64,000 nucleotides of DNA from Blumeriella jaapii (taxonomy: Eukaryota > Ascomycota > Leotiomycetes > Helotiales > Drepanopezizaceae): positions 1 through 64,000 of the forward strand of contig VWND01000037.1 of NCBI GenBank assembly GCA_009599575.1, in the 5' to 3' direction. The notes under the pieces were generated by a model. That model made no database searches. It had not been told where the DNA came from and was given only the letters and a program-made list of their open reading frames with translations. The translations under genes and the position numbers were made by a program. Shown one piece after another: positions 34,800 to 45,148 of this stretch; the first letter of the stretch is position 1; every line of letters begins with the position of its first letter.

Positions 34800-36160
34800 A
34801 ACACGTATTTTCTAAAGCCGCCAATAACGAGCTAGCCCTTTACCGGCCCTACGACCATAAGATCGAGCTTATTATAAATAAAAAAAAGCTAAAATACACT
34901 TTTTTATACAAAATATCGATTTCAAAACTCGAAATTATCAAAACCTATTTGCAAAATAATCTTAACAAAAGCTTTATCGAATCTTTTACCGTTCGCTGCT
35001 CCAATATTTTTCGCTAAAAAACCCGACGGTTTACTACGTTTTTGTATCGACTATCGAACTTTTAATAATATTATTCGTAAAAATCGCTATCCCCTTCCTT
35101 TTATCGATAAAACCCTTACTCGTTTTTCGAAAGCGCGAATTTTTATAAAGCTCGATATTCGTCAAACCTTTTACAAAATTCGAATAAATCCCGCTAATAA
35201 AAAACTAACGACGTTTCGTACGCGTTACGGCGTTTATAAATGCAAAATGCTATCTTTTGGCCTTATTAATAAATTCGCAACTTACCAACGTTATATAAAC
35301 GACGTTTTTTTCGATTATTTAAACGATTTTTGTATTATATATCTAAATAACATTCTTATTTATTCGTCCGACTTTTTAAAACACGCCACATACGTTCGCA
35401 AAATGCTTCAAAAGCTCGCTAACGCTGAATTACAGGCCGATATTCGGAAATCTAAATTCAACGTTATACGGACCCGTTATCTAAGCTTTATTATCTTTAT
35501 TAAAAGTCTAGAAATAAATCCAAAAAAAATCTCCGTAGTCGCTTACTGAAAGCCTCCTATTATTATAAAAGGTATATAAAGCTTTTTTGGTTTTTATAAC
35601 TTTTACCGACGTTTTATTCGAAACTACGGTATAATTGCAAAGCTTTTGGTCCATTTAACCAAGGCTAACGTTTTTTTTAATTTTACTTCTGAATGTCAGA
35701 AGAGTTTCGACCTTTTTATATTAGCTTTTATTATTGCACCAGTTTTACAATATTATAAGCAAAACCTTTTTTGCATATTAAAAATTAACGCTTCCGACGG
35801 TAATAATTTTTGTGCTATCGCAATTTTATAGCGACGATTAACTTCCAGTCGTCTATTTTAGCAAAATTATAACTTTCGCAAAGCTAAACTACGTCGTACA
35901 CGATAAAAAAATACTCGCAATCGTAAGATTTCTAAGCAATTTTCGTATTAAATTAATTAATTTAATTTATTAAATCAAAATAATTACTGATTATAAAACT
36001 TTAAAATATTTTATAATTTTCAAACTTTTAAACGCTCGACAAACACGCTAGGCCGAGCTTTTCGCCGATTACAATTTTTTTATTACGTACAAATCAAGTA
36101 AACACAATTTTTTAGCTAACGCATTAATACGTCGTACGAACGAACTCGATCGTTAAAACT
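34800..36160 (+). pseudogene. CV3 reverse transcriptase and RNase H
   Basis: RT starts with NNELALYRPYDHKIELII at about 34815. The frame then shifts near 34985 relative to CV4, so the FAKKPDG box is in another frame. The second half is open at 35247-35549. The catalytic box reads YLNNILIYS, with both Asp codons (GAC) now AAC. RNase H reads ILKINASDG at about 35780 with a frame break after it, then VVYFSKI-like sequence near 35850. It is inactive by frameshift, stops and catalytic loss. Confidence 0.88.
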
Positions 36161-37914
36161 CTTTTAAACGCACCCAACGCTTGCAAACCTTTTTTCGAGC
36201 AAATCAAATCGATTATCGCTTTTTAATTAAAAAACTTCGATTTTCCACGGCCTCCGAAATAGCTGTTTTTATCGTTAAAATAACTAATTTTTCTTTCGCA
36301 TTTCGTATCGTTAATTAAATTTTCCACGCTAATCGCACAGCTAGCAGCCTAATAGCCTTTCGAAAAAAAGCTATACGAAACGCTACGAAAAAAAACGACG
36401 ATAATAACACTTCGTTTTCGTATATATTTAAACGCGATCTATTATTATATTACGATCGCTTAATAATTCCAAACGTCGACTACTTTCGTTTAGCCCTTAT
36501 ACGAAAAATATACGACCAGATTTCCACCGCTTACCTCAGCGCTCGCAAAACTACGCAATTGCTTTCGAACCAATATTATTAGCAAAATATAACAGCTTTT
36601 GTAAAATAATATTATCGCAACTGCCACGCTTATCGAAAAAGTTTTATTCCAAAAAATAAGCGCCCCGGCCTTTTTTAGCTTTTTCCTGTTTTTAACCACC
36701 TTTGAAAACACGTTATAATAAACTTTTGCAATTTTAATAAAAACAAATACAATTACGATAATATATTCGTAATAATAAATCGTTTTTTCAAATAAGCTAT
36801 TTCGATCTTTTGCCATAAAAATATCGACGCTCGAAGCTTCGCCAAATTGTATATATTCCATATGTATAAGTATTTTGGCTTTTCAAAAAATATTATTAGC
36901 GATCGTGGCCTTTAATATTAATTTATCTTCTGATCTAAATTAAACAAAATACTCGGTACGCAATTAAAGTTTTCGACAGCCGCTTACCCTGAAACCGACG
37001 GTCAGACCGAAATTTACAACCAATATCTGTAAAAACGCTTTCGACCCTTCGTAAATTTCTATTAAAACGATTAAAACGAATTTTTCTTAATAATAAATTT
37101 CGCTTAAATAATTTTCTTTTACGAAAGTTTAAATAGCTTTTCATTTTTTAAAATTATACACGGTTATATTTCCTATACCAATTGAAACTGAAAGCTCGAT
37201 ACTTCCCCTTTTCCTAACCTTTTACATAAGTTAAACGCAAACGAAGCTCGTACGTACGCTCGCCGCCACTACAACGCTTAGAACCTCGCCAAATCGCATT
37301 TTTAATAAGCCTACGACAAAATGAAAAAGAATGCGAATAAATTTCGCCGCGCGATCGATTTTAACGTTAGCGATTACGTTTGACTCGATATGCGTCCATT
37401 TCCGACCTTCCGGCCTTTTCGCAAGCTCGATAATCCTATAAACGGCCCTTTCAAAATTGTAACCAAAATTTTCGACAACGCTTTTAAGCTAGACTTTTTT
37501 AATATTATAAACGTATACCTAATTTTTCACGCTAGTCGATTACGTAAAACAACTAACGACGCGCTTTCAGATCAGATTAATCTAGCCTCTGAATCCATCA
37601 ATATAATTAATAAGCTTAAATACGAAATCGAAAAATTGATCGCTTATCGAATGCAGCGGAAAATCCTTTAATACAAAGCTTCTTGAATAAGCTTAAATAA
37701 AAATCTTATATGGTATTCCGCGTCTGACTTTATATACGCTTTCCTAAAAATGCGCGACTTTTATTTGGCGCATAAAAAGCTTTCCGGTCCTTTTGCAAAA
37801 TTTGTAAATTGGCTGAAAGCGTATTTCGAAAGTTTAGATTCGTATAATCATTTGGATAGCGACGTACTAATAAATAAAAGCTCGAAAGCGCGCTTTTTTC
37901 GAACGGGAAAGTAA
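36161..37914 (+). pseudogene. CV3 integrase and chromodomain, stop flush with the 3' LTR
   Basis: The H2C2 region is near 36400-36580 and the core near 36890-37140, with a decayed SDRG site and a TDGQTEIYNQYL motif at about 36990-37030. The open frame 37390-37671 is the integrase C-terminal part (NGPFKIVTKIFDNAFKLD, FHASRLRK). The frame continues into a chromodomain-like tail: IWYSASDFI, RDFYLAHKKLSGPFAKFVNW, LDSDVLINKSSKARFF. It ends in TAA at 37912-37914, directly before the LTR. The PPT thus codes the last residues. Confidence 0.87.
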
Positions 37915-38181
37915 TATAACGATTCATTTTTTTGCCACCTCGTATATCATTCCAGCAACTACGTATAGCTGTAAGCTCCCTGGTCTCTTAATAAGTTTCC
38001 TATCAACTATGGAAACTATTATATATATAAAGCTTTTTCCCCTTAGCAACCTCTGCCTTCTGCAGTTGTTAATTCTAAATGAATATCTTTATTACAGAAC
38101 CAAAGGCTCGTTTCTTATATTATATGAACTCGGCGACCAATTGACTGATCTCCCAGCCCTCCGACTAATTAAATCGTCACA
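37915..38181 (+). repeat. 3' LTR of CV3
   Basis: This 267-bp LTR runs from TATAACGATTCATTT to AAATCGTCACA. Its TATATATATAAAG box (near 38025) is better kept than in the 5' LTR. The TSD CAAGC follows. Confidence 0.94.
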
Positions 38182-38186
38182 CAAGC

Positions 38187-41100
38187 AAATATATAATACC
38201 GCCATCTTAAATTAATAAACAGCTTTCGTAAAAATATTCATAAAGCAATTCGATATAATAATTAAAAACGTTAACGAATTTTTATTCGATTACGAAAGTT
38301 TCGTTAAAACTAAATTCGTTCGCAAAAGCTTTAATTACGACAAATTCCTGCTAAATTACGACAACGCTTTAAAAGCTTTCGCCGAAGCAAAAAAAGCTCG
38401 AAATAATAAAAAAAAAATAATAAACCGAATATTGCGCTTTTTGCTAAATTAACGAAAAAAAAATATTCAAAAATACGTTTTTAACAAAATCACCGGTATT
38501 ATTCCATTTCGGCACTTCGCTCGCCTTTTCGAAACTATTACTTTTACGAAAAAAAAAATTTAAATACTAAACGCTTATATTTTTAAAGCGCAAGTTTTAA
38601 AAGCTAATAATTCAAAAGCCCGCAGATTCACAAGCTTTTCTACAACTGTTTGCAAACTGGTCGACGACGCTATATAATCGTCAAAAGAAATTTTAATCGG
38701 CTGCGAAACCCTAAATCTAACTTTTTTTTAAAATAAAAAATTAAACGTCGCTAAATGCGGCATTTTTATACCGAACGAAAAAAACGACGCTATTCCGACA
38801 TTTCAAATTTACGACGACGAAAAAAACGAAAAAGCTAATATTATTTTCGTTTAATTCGAAAAAACATACGCAGTAGCAATTAATATTTTTAAAACGGCTA
38901 AAACAATTCGGCGATTTTTATTTTTAATTATCGAAAACGAATCCGAAAACGAAACCAAAAGCGTAATAACAAACAACCGTTTATTCGAATACAAAAAACT
39001 TATTATATTTATAAAAACGATTCCGAAAAAAGTAAAAACAAAAAACGTAAAAAAGCGCGCCGACATTTTCGAAATCTTTTTTATTCGAAAAAAAAAACTA
39101 TTTATATCGCTAGCAAAAAAGGCACCGCGAATAAAAACAGCCGGAAATCGACGCCGAATTATAAACTTTAAGCTAATTAACAAAAAACGCGACGACTTTA
39201 CGAAATCAAATTTAAAAAACGCCGGCATTCCGAAAAAAAAAAACTCAAACGACCTTAAATCTGACTTTTCGAAATTAAATACGCAAATACTAAAAACGCC
39301 TGCTGCGTTTAAAAACATCGTATTATTACCGCTAATATTTCAAACTTTAATAAAAGCATTTAAAATCTCGATTATTATACGATTCGACCGAAAAAACTTA
39401 AAAAAAAATATCGAAGTTATCGCGGAAAAAATCATATAAAAAGCGCAAAATCAGATTACTCTGCTTAAAATTTTCGCTTTCGACGACGAAACGATTTAAA
39501 AGTTTACTTCGATATTTTTATATAAAAACCAAATAAATCCGTCAGCTTTTTTCCTTTTGCTTCGAACGAAAACTAAACCAAGCTTTTTTCGAAAAATTAT
39601 AAATATAATACGCCGAAATAAATAAAAAAAACTTTTGAAAACGATGACCCGTTTTTATTCGAGCTTTTTTTCGCTGAAAAACTTCGATTTCTTAATTTCG
39701 TTTTTACAAATAACGTTAACGCTAAAAAAAACGGCAAATTTTACTATTTTTATATACGCTATTACGCGGCGTACTGCGATTTAATTACAAAAAAAATTAA
39801 CGTTATCGGCTTCGTTAATCGATTCGCTATTATCAAAAATTCGAATTACGACGTATTCGAAATTGATTTTAATAACCAATTTATATTTCGACGAAAAACT
39901 GCGAAAACTACCCAAGCACGTGCTAAAGCTTATTTAAACTACGCAAATTTCAAAACAAATCCCAAAACTTTTAGCGCGATTATAAAGCTCGATTAAAACG
40001 TAAAAAAATAAAAGCAACGAATATTTTCAAAAGCCGATTTTTTTAGCCTTTCGACCGAAAGTGTGCTTTAAAATCTATTTGAATTAAGCTGCGAATTCGT
40101 TAATTACGTAGGTTTTTACAACGGAAAAAACAAGCTATTATTACATTTTATAAAAAAAAAAGTAATTATATATAAGTATTATTTTCGACTGATTAAAACC
40201 CAAAAAGCGCCTACAGCTTTTTTCGCTAATATACTTTACAATTTTATTTAATAAGCTTTTAAAATATATCCCGGCTTTTATTTCGCTGCTCTGATTATTC
40301 GGAATTTTAAAAACTGCCGCTTCGTAGCATATCCTAACGTTCCGATCGCTTTAGGTTTCGCTGGCCCCGACCGTATTACGATTATAAAATTCGATATCGC
40401 CGATTTTTAAAAAAAAAAAAAAATCGAAGATTTTACCGACGCTATTTTCGATTACTACGTTCTGCTTATATTCGCATATAATTCGGAAATAATCGAAGCT
40501 TATCTGCAATTATACTACGACGCTAAATTAATTAAAACTATTCAGAAAAACCCAGCTTTTTCGTATTTCAGCGCGTTTAAAACGATAGCCTCGGTTATTT
40601 TATCGGACTACGAAACCGAAAATTACGAAATAAAAAATAAAATAACTTTTATTAGCTTTTCGATTAAACAAAAGGTTTTCGTCAAATTTAAAACCTAAAA
40701 AACCGACGGCGCGATATTAATTTATTCGAACAATTACACGGCGCAAAAATACAAAAACTATTTCGAAAATAATAATCCGATAAGCAATCTAATACTATTT
40801 ATACTGCGGCGAAAGCAATTATAATATTTTCGATAATTTCGACTGCAAACGATTATTTCCGAACCATTTCGTAAAATAGTTTTTTTTACAGGCTTCGGAG
40901 CCTTTTTAAAAGCATTCGTCGGCAAACAACCGTAGTCCGACCTATTAGTTTTACGCGAAGCAAAAGCGTTAATCGGTTTTAATTACGACGAATTAATCGA
41001 TTATTTTTACGATTTTAATATAAAACTTTTTAGCGCCTTTTGCAAAGCGTAAAACCACGTTTAAAAGCTGAAATCTATTATTTACGAAAAAAAATCGTAG

Positions 41101-41340
41101 AAAATATTTGTCGCGGCGACGCTTAATAATATTATCGACGAAAAAGTTATTAAAACGTTTGTAAATTAAACGATATTTCGATTAATATTTTATCGAACCA
41201 TTTTTTAAAAAAGCAGAATAAACAAAGTAATTTAAACGACAAGCGAAACGCTACCTTTTCGCAAAAGCTAATAGCAAAAAAGCCAAAAACGGATTAAAAA
41301 ACCGAAAAAATATAAAGCTAAAAAATTTAGTTTTTAATTA
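38187..41340 (+). pseudogene. B1 ORF3: long unrecognised sense coding region downstream of integrase
   Basis: One plus-strand frame from about 38230 stays readable to about 39540. It holds blocks such as EFLFDYESFVKTKFVRKSF, FRHFARLFETITF, ARRFTSFSTTVCKLVDDA and IPTFQIYDDEKNEKAN. Only about seven stops occur in about 435 codons, all TAA/TAG. After a one-base shift in a T-rich run near 39550 another frame continues to about 40830 (DPFLFELFFAEKLRFLNFVF, FYYFYIRYYAAYCD, SCEFVNYVGFYNGKNK, PNVPIALGFAGPDRITI). It is patchier to 41340. About 1,000 codons in total, Lys/Asn-rich now and probably acidic before mutation. I see no signal peptide, TM segment or known domain. The 155-codon frame on the minus strand (39318-38851) is its shadow. 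Confidence 0.55.
39098..39134 (+). repeat. 37-bp near-palindromic module in B1 ORF3
   Basis: ATCGCTAGC then GGCACCGCGAATAA. The right half matches the other modules exactly; the left arm is diverged. It lies inside the readable ORF3 frame. Confidence 0.5.
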
Positions 41341-41443
41341 ATTAGTTTTTAAATCATATAAAATAAACTAAATTATATTTACTAGAATTAAGTTTTTTTT
41401 TAACCGTAATCAAAAACGATTACGTATATTATTTAAAACAAAA

Positions 41444-41710
41444 TATAAAACGGTAATATTTTGTATTAATAAAAGTTAATAGTTTTAATTATAATCGAAG
41501 CATGAACCTTTCCGAAACCCTTTGCCACTAACTACTTTTAACAGGTATAAAAGCAAAGCACCCTTTTAAATAATACTATAAGCACGCAATTCAATTTATA
41601 CCTTCATTTTTTTTTTTTTTCCTTTTTTCAGTTTTTTCTAGGGATTTTCTAGACTATTTTACCCACCGATATGTGGCCGTATCAGTCTGGTTTTCCTACC
41701 TACTTTTACA
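41444..41710 (+). repeat. 3' LTR of B1
   Basis: This is 267 bp, starting TATAAAACGGTAATATT and ending CCTACTTTTACA. The right edge is set by the resuming CV1 sequence ATATTTTACGC. A TATAAAAGC box is at 41546-41554. Confidence 0.87.
41546..41554 (+). promoter_or_regulatory. TATA box in family B LTR
   Basis: TATAAAAGC sits in the same context (CAG-GTATAAAAGCAAAGC) in all four family B LTRs. By position within the LTR it is the likely core promoter. Inferred from motif only. Confidence 0.4.
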
Positions 41711-41865
41711 ATATTTTACGCTTTTTAACCTTATTATTAACAACCGAATATAATCGTTTATTTTTTTTTCAATTACCAATCTCGGAAATTATAATATAAT
41801 TCTAGAAAAAGTTTAATTGGCCGAACACCAAGTTTTATTAAATTATAATAAACGCAAGCTTTATT
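41711..41865 (+). mobile_element. CV1 segment 2 of 3
   Basis: ATATTTTACGCTTTTTAACC to AACGCAAGCTTTATT is collinear with 33925-34070 of CV3. It is the stretch of CV1 between the B1 and CV4 insertions. It ends in TTATT, the CV4 target site. Non-domain linker of pol. Confidence 0.9.
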
Positions 41866-42133
41866 TGTGACGATTCACTCTGTTGCCACCTCTCGTGTCA
41901 CCCCAGCAATTACGTATAGTTGCAAGCTCCCTGGTCTTCTGATGGATCTCCTATCAACTGTGGAAACTATTATATATATAAAGCTTTCTCCTTTTAGCAA
42001 TCTTTGCCTTTTGCAATTATTAATTTTAAATGAATATTTTTGTTATAAAACCAAAGGCTCGTTTTCTTATACTATATAAATACGGCGACCAGTTGATTGA
42101 TTTCCTAGCTTTTCGACTGATTAAATCGTTATA
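41866..42133 (+). repeat. 5' LTR of CV4
   Basis: This LTR runs from TGTGACGATTCACTCTG to AAATCGTTATA, 268 bp. Its first 120 bp are almost unmutated. Confidence 0.94.
41970..41983 (+). promoter_or_regulatory. TATA box in CV LTR
   Basis: TTATATATATAAAG lies about 105 bp inside the LTR and is kept in all CV LTRs even where flanks are mutated. Likely Pol II core promoter by motif and position. Confidence 0.45.
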
Positions 42134-42239
42134 TTATTAACAACTTTTTTTTTACGCTGACGACGGCGTAAATTATTTCTTTTTTCGAATTTTTTACGGG
42201 TTATACCAAAGTGATCGATCGGTCGTGAAAAAGCTTATT

Positions 42240-43610
42240 TCCGCATTTCGCGAAAAATGGCTCTTGTTTAACGATCCCTCTTTTAGCAAAGCTTTTCAGC
42301 TTCTGCTATTACATCTCAACCTTCCTCTTTTTTTTTAATCAGCGAAAAAGCAACCTCCTCCAAAAGCTTCTTTTTCTGAAAAACAGTCCTCCTCCCGAAA
42401 AAAAAAAAACAAAAGAAAAAGCAGAGCGCTAATCACTTCGCCTGCCATCTTCCAGCCTAGCGCTGAAAGCATTTAATTAAAACTTCTGCAAAATCAATTA
42501 AAAAAAGCGCAAAAGCGTAAACGATAATTTCTGAAGATTATACGACTGCGACAAACCTTTTAATCAGAACGTTTAATAAAATCTATCGAACGTGCTTTTG
42601 CCAATCGCGAATCTGCTGCTCCTCTCCTTTTTCGCAACGTTTCATTTCAACCAACAAACGCTGTAAATCAACTTCCACGCTTTTCGCGAATTTTTTTTAA
42701 ATCTTTTTATAACGGCCAAAACCCTAGCGCGCTTTTTAAATACTATAGTTTCTATTTATTTATTGACTTTCGACTAGCTCGTATAAAGCGCGTTTCGAAC
42801 CTTAAGTTTAAATTAAATAATAGTAAAAATTATAAAACACGCCATTAAAAAATTAAAGTTTTCGATAATTTCGAATTTTATTACGACTATTTTACTAGCG
42901 ATCGATTCCGCAAAAATTATATATTCGATCAGACCGAAAGCGTAATAAAAAAGTTTCTGATTCCGCGTATTTTAAACCGTTCCGATTTTATATTTTCCGA
43001 AAAATTAGTAAAAAAGGTCGCCGATTTTCTAGCTGATTTTTCAAACGTTCAGAAAGCCGAAGACGAGTTTAAAATACTTGCAATAAATACGTACGACGAC
43101 TTTTAGCGATTTTATCTGCGATTTTTTATTTTCGCAGCGAACGCTTAAATACGAACCGATAAATAGCTTCGAAACGTTTTCCGCGATAAAATACTAAAGC
43201 GTTTACGAGAAAAGCTGCATTTGGAATAAGCGCGTATAACGATTTTTAAAAATTAGCTTACCGCCGTCCGATAAAAAAAATAAAATCAATTGGCTGAACG
43301 AATTTTATACGCGAATCGCTTTTCAATCAAATTTATTATTTATTAAAATGGTAATTTTTAACCAAAGCGTATTACGAGTTAAATCGTACGTACGAAAGTC
43401 GTCCAAATGTTTTACAAGCTTTTTTTCAGCCTTTTGCTGCTTTTTCTTTTTTTTCACGCCAAAACGCCCTTTTTAGCGTTTTTTTTTTTCGATCGGACCA
43501 ATAATAACGCTCGTTTTTTATTTCATATCAGAGAGTTTAAAAAAGTCAATTTGCACGATTTTTTACAAGCCGACTTTCAGTTCTATTTAAAAGCCCTTTC
43601 AGGCTGGTAA
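42240..43610 (+). pseudogene. CV4 gag, interrupted by TRIM
   Basis: This is collinear with CV3 gag. The block FDQTESV.. FLIPRILNRSDF, then ADFLADFSNV-like, lies at about 42925-43060. TRIM inserted at 43610; the remaining gag-protease linker resumes at 44995. The start is not decidable. Confidence 0.6.
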
Positions 43611-43818
43611 TGTGACGACACGTATGCTGGAGAACAGGTAGGCGAAGGGCTTAGAATATCAAGATGCAGAACCTGGAAGAGGTTCTGCTGGAAGAAGCTA
43701 TATACATATGGGTTTAAGGTTCGGCAAAAGCCGGAAGGCCGAAGGGCCGAGGGGCCAAGGGGCCAAGGGCCAAGGCCGGGAAGCCGAAGGGCCGAGCCGA
43801 ACGGGCCACGTCGTCATA
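43611..43818 (-). repeat. 3' LTR of TRIM
   Basis: This 208-bp LTR ends TCGTCATA where its partner has TCGTCACA. The two LTRs differ at 7 positions by my count, all transitions. An array of GGCC-rich short repeats (about 43726-43807) makes it unusually GC-rich. Confidence 0.92.
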
Positions 43819-43841
43819 CTATCCCTCCGTCCGAAAAAAAA
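43819..43841 (-). other. Polypurine tract of TRIM
   Basis: On the minus strand this is a T/A run followed by CGGACGGAGGGATAG abutting the LTR. It matches the CV tract at 49392-49407 with a final G in place of A. This would prime plus-strand DNA synthesis. Confidence 0.7.
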
Positions 43842-43972
43842 CGGAGTTATAATATTAGAACGTAGTAAGCGTTCGCTTTCGAGCGCAAAAAAATCAACCC
43901 AATTGCATGTAATACAGCCCTCGCATACGTCTTCTGCAAGCCATTTTGCATATAAGTCGCTATTTTTATTTC

Positions 43973-44398
43973 TTAACTAACCCTATCGACAACAAAATCC
44001 ATTTGTTCGGCTTGGTTCAATATTAGGCTTTCCACGTTACGCGATACGTCGATAATTTCCTGTAAAAAGGGGGTGTAATCGCGCTCCGGCGCTGGCGCTG
44101 GCGGTGGAGGAGGGGGCTTTGCGGCCAATTTGTCGTATATTAATACCGAAAGTCGAGTTAATCTGGCTTGATAGTCGGCCAAGGTAGAAACAGGAATAAG
44201 AGGGGTGGCAGGAGCCTTATGTCGACTAGTAATAGCTTTAATTAAATTCCGCGTATACGTATCGAGGCTGCGCGTATACTGGTGTTTCGCGTTTATGAGG
44301 TTTTGTAGCCAAAAGGCTAGTCGAATAACGGCAGGCTCTATCAAAACAGCTAGCTGGCTCGAAGAAAATAGACGTCGAATTACCGAAAAGGAAGGCAC
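43973..44398 (-). CDS. Hypothetical 141-aa protein in TRIM
   Basis: This is an uninterrupted ATG-to-stop frame in the element's own orientation. The first half is helical with Leu/Ile-rich repeats (AVIRLAFWLQNLINAKHQY, TRNLIKAITSRHK). A proline run follows (KPPPPPPAPAPE, about residues 93-104), then a second helix (EIIDVSRNVESLILNQAEQM). There is no CCHC, PR or RT motif. By position it could be a reduced gag, but I see no sequence support. A shorter frame on the other strand (44205-44429) overlaps and is less likely. Unrecognised. Confidence 0.45.
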   Translation of the reverse strand: MPSFSVIRRLFSSSQLAVLIEPAVIRLAFWLQNLINAKHQYTRSLDTYTRNLIKAITSRHKAPATPLIPVSTLADYQARLTRLSVLIYDKLAAKPPPPPPAPAPERDYTPFLQEIIDVSRNVESLILNQAEQMDFVVDRVS

Positions 44399-44448
44399 GT
44401 CGGTTATTCGAAGAAAATACGTCGAGTAGCTGGCTCGGGTCGGAACGC

Positions 44449-44637
44449 TTAATAAAAAGGTCCGAATTTGCCGGTTTTTTGAACAGTATTTCGGTATTTA
44501 GCGGAAATGGTGCAGGGGGGGGGAAATTGCCGGAAAATCGTCGGCCTTCTCGCGGAGTTTTTACCGCAGCGTGCTCGGGCGAGGAAAATTGGCTGAATTG
44601 GTAGGCTCGAAGGAGTTTTGATCGATAAGAGCTTCAA
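44449..44637 (-). CDS. Possible 62-aa frame upstream of the TRIM ORF
   Basis: A minus-strand ATG-to-stop frame (MKLLSIKTPSSLPIQPIFLA..) rich in Pro, Arg and Thr. It stands between the element's 5' LTR and the 141-aa frame. Could be leader sequence; no homology recognised. Confidence 0.2.
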   Translation of the reverse strand: MKLLSIKTPSSLPIQPIFLARARCGKNSARRPTIFRQFPPPCTISAKYRNTVQKTGKFGPFY

Positions 44638-44781
44638 AGGTGGTGTAACGTTTGCTGCAAAAGCTGGCTATAGCGAAAAAGGCGGTGTGGCGGCGTCGCA
44701 GTAGAAAGGTTACAGACGCCGAAGTAGTCTGAAAGATGAAGGTGTAGCTTCGAGGCTGAAAAGGATTTGACTTTGATATAA

Positions 44782-44989
44782 TGTAACGATACGTATGCTG
44801 GAGAACAGGTAGGCGAAGGGCTTAGAATATCAAGGTGCAGAATCTGGAAGAGGTTCTGCTGGAAGAAGCTATATACATATGGGTTTAAGGTTCGGCAAGG
44901 GCCGGAAGGCCGAAGGGCCGAGGGGCCAAGGGGCCAAGGGCCAAGGCCGGGAAGCCGAAGGGCCGAGCCGAACGGGCCACGTCGTCACA
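44782..44989 (-). repeat. 5' LTR of TRIM
   Basis: On the plus strand it runs from TGTAACGATACGTATGCTGG to CACGTCGTCACA, 208 bp. In element orientation it is followed by TTATATCAAAGTCAAATCC, the presumed primer-binding region. That region differs from CV (TTATCAACAACTC) after the first four bases. Confidence 0.92.
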
Positions 44990-45148
44990 GGTAAATATAA
45001 ACGAAATCGAACCGGCCGAAAATTCGCCTTTTGATAATAATAGTAAAAACGAAAACCTTTTTTTAAACGATTTTCAAAACGCATACGAAAAAATTAAAAG
45101 TTTTCCCGCTAATCGGAAAAACGCTCAGGCTTAAGCAAAGCCTTTTTT

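Larger units (their letters stand above)
31767..38181 (+). mobile_element. Chromovirus copy CV3, full length, plus strand
   Basis: LTRs at 31767-32033 and 37915-38181 (267 bp each) and a perfect TSD CAAGC (31762-31766, 38182-38186) bound the element. It is 6,415 bp and the best-preserved plus-strand CV. On the plus strand C is largely kept and G is replaced by A, so it was mutated mainly on the other strand. Confidence 0.95.
9336..41710 (+). mobile_element. Gypsy family B, copy B1, complete but split by three insertions
   Basis: LTRs at 9336-9607 and 41444-41710 are in the same orientation. Both outer flanks are CV1: ..TTAATTATATAT on the left and ATATTTTACGC.. on the right, against TTAATTATATATTTTACGC in intact CV copies. 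This shows a 4-bp duplication, ATAT, possibly 5. Internal sequence is interrupted by CV2 (12531-18946), Copia-F (23304-31528) and CV3 (31767-38181). Removing these leaves about 11.3 kb in the order gag, PR, RT, RNase H, IN, T-rich tail, long unrecognised ORF3. Confidence 0.88.
43611..44989 (-). mobile_element. TRIM: small non-autonomous LTR element, GC-rich
   Basis: Two 208-bp direct repeats (43611-43818, 44782-44989) and the perfect TSD GGTAA (43606-43610, 44990-44994) define a 1,379-bp LTR element. LTR ends are TGTGACGA/TCGTCACA as in CV. Next to the left LTR, CTATCCCTCCGTCCG (43819-43833) is the reverse complement of the CV polypurine tract, which sets the orientation as minus. No RT, IN or PR is present. 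Base composition is far more GC-rich than all surroundings. It is a recent arrival relative to the mutation of its host CV4. Confidence 0.92.

Noticed and set aside
38851..39318. 155-codon open frame on the minus strand
   Set aside because: It lies antisense to the readable ORF3 frame of B1, and its Phe/Ile-rich composition is what reverse-reading of Lys/Asn/Glu codons gives.
43708..43980. 90-codon plus-strand frame starting in the TRIM LTR (and 45084-44869 minus in the other LTR)
   Set aside because: These are translations of the GGCC mini-repeat, antisense or out of phase with the element; they are repeat artefacts.
44205..44429. 74-codon plus-strand frame in TRIM
   Set aside because: It is antisense to the longer 141-codon frame that matches the element orientation set by the polypurine tract.
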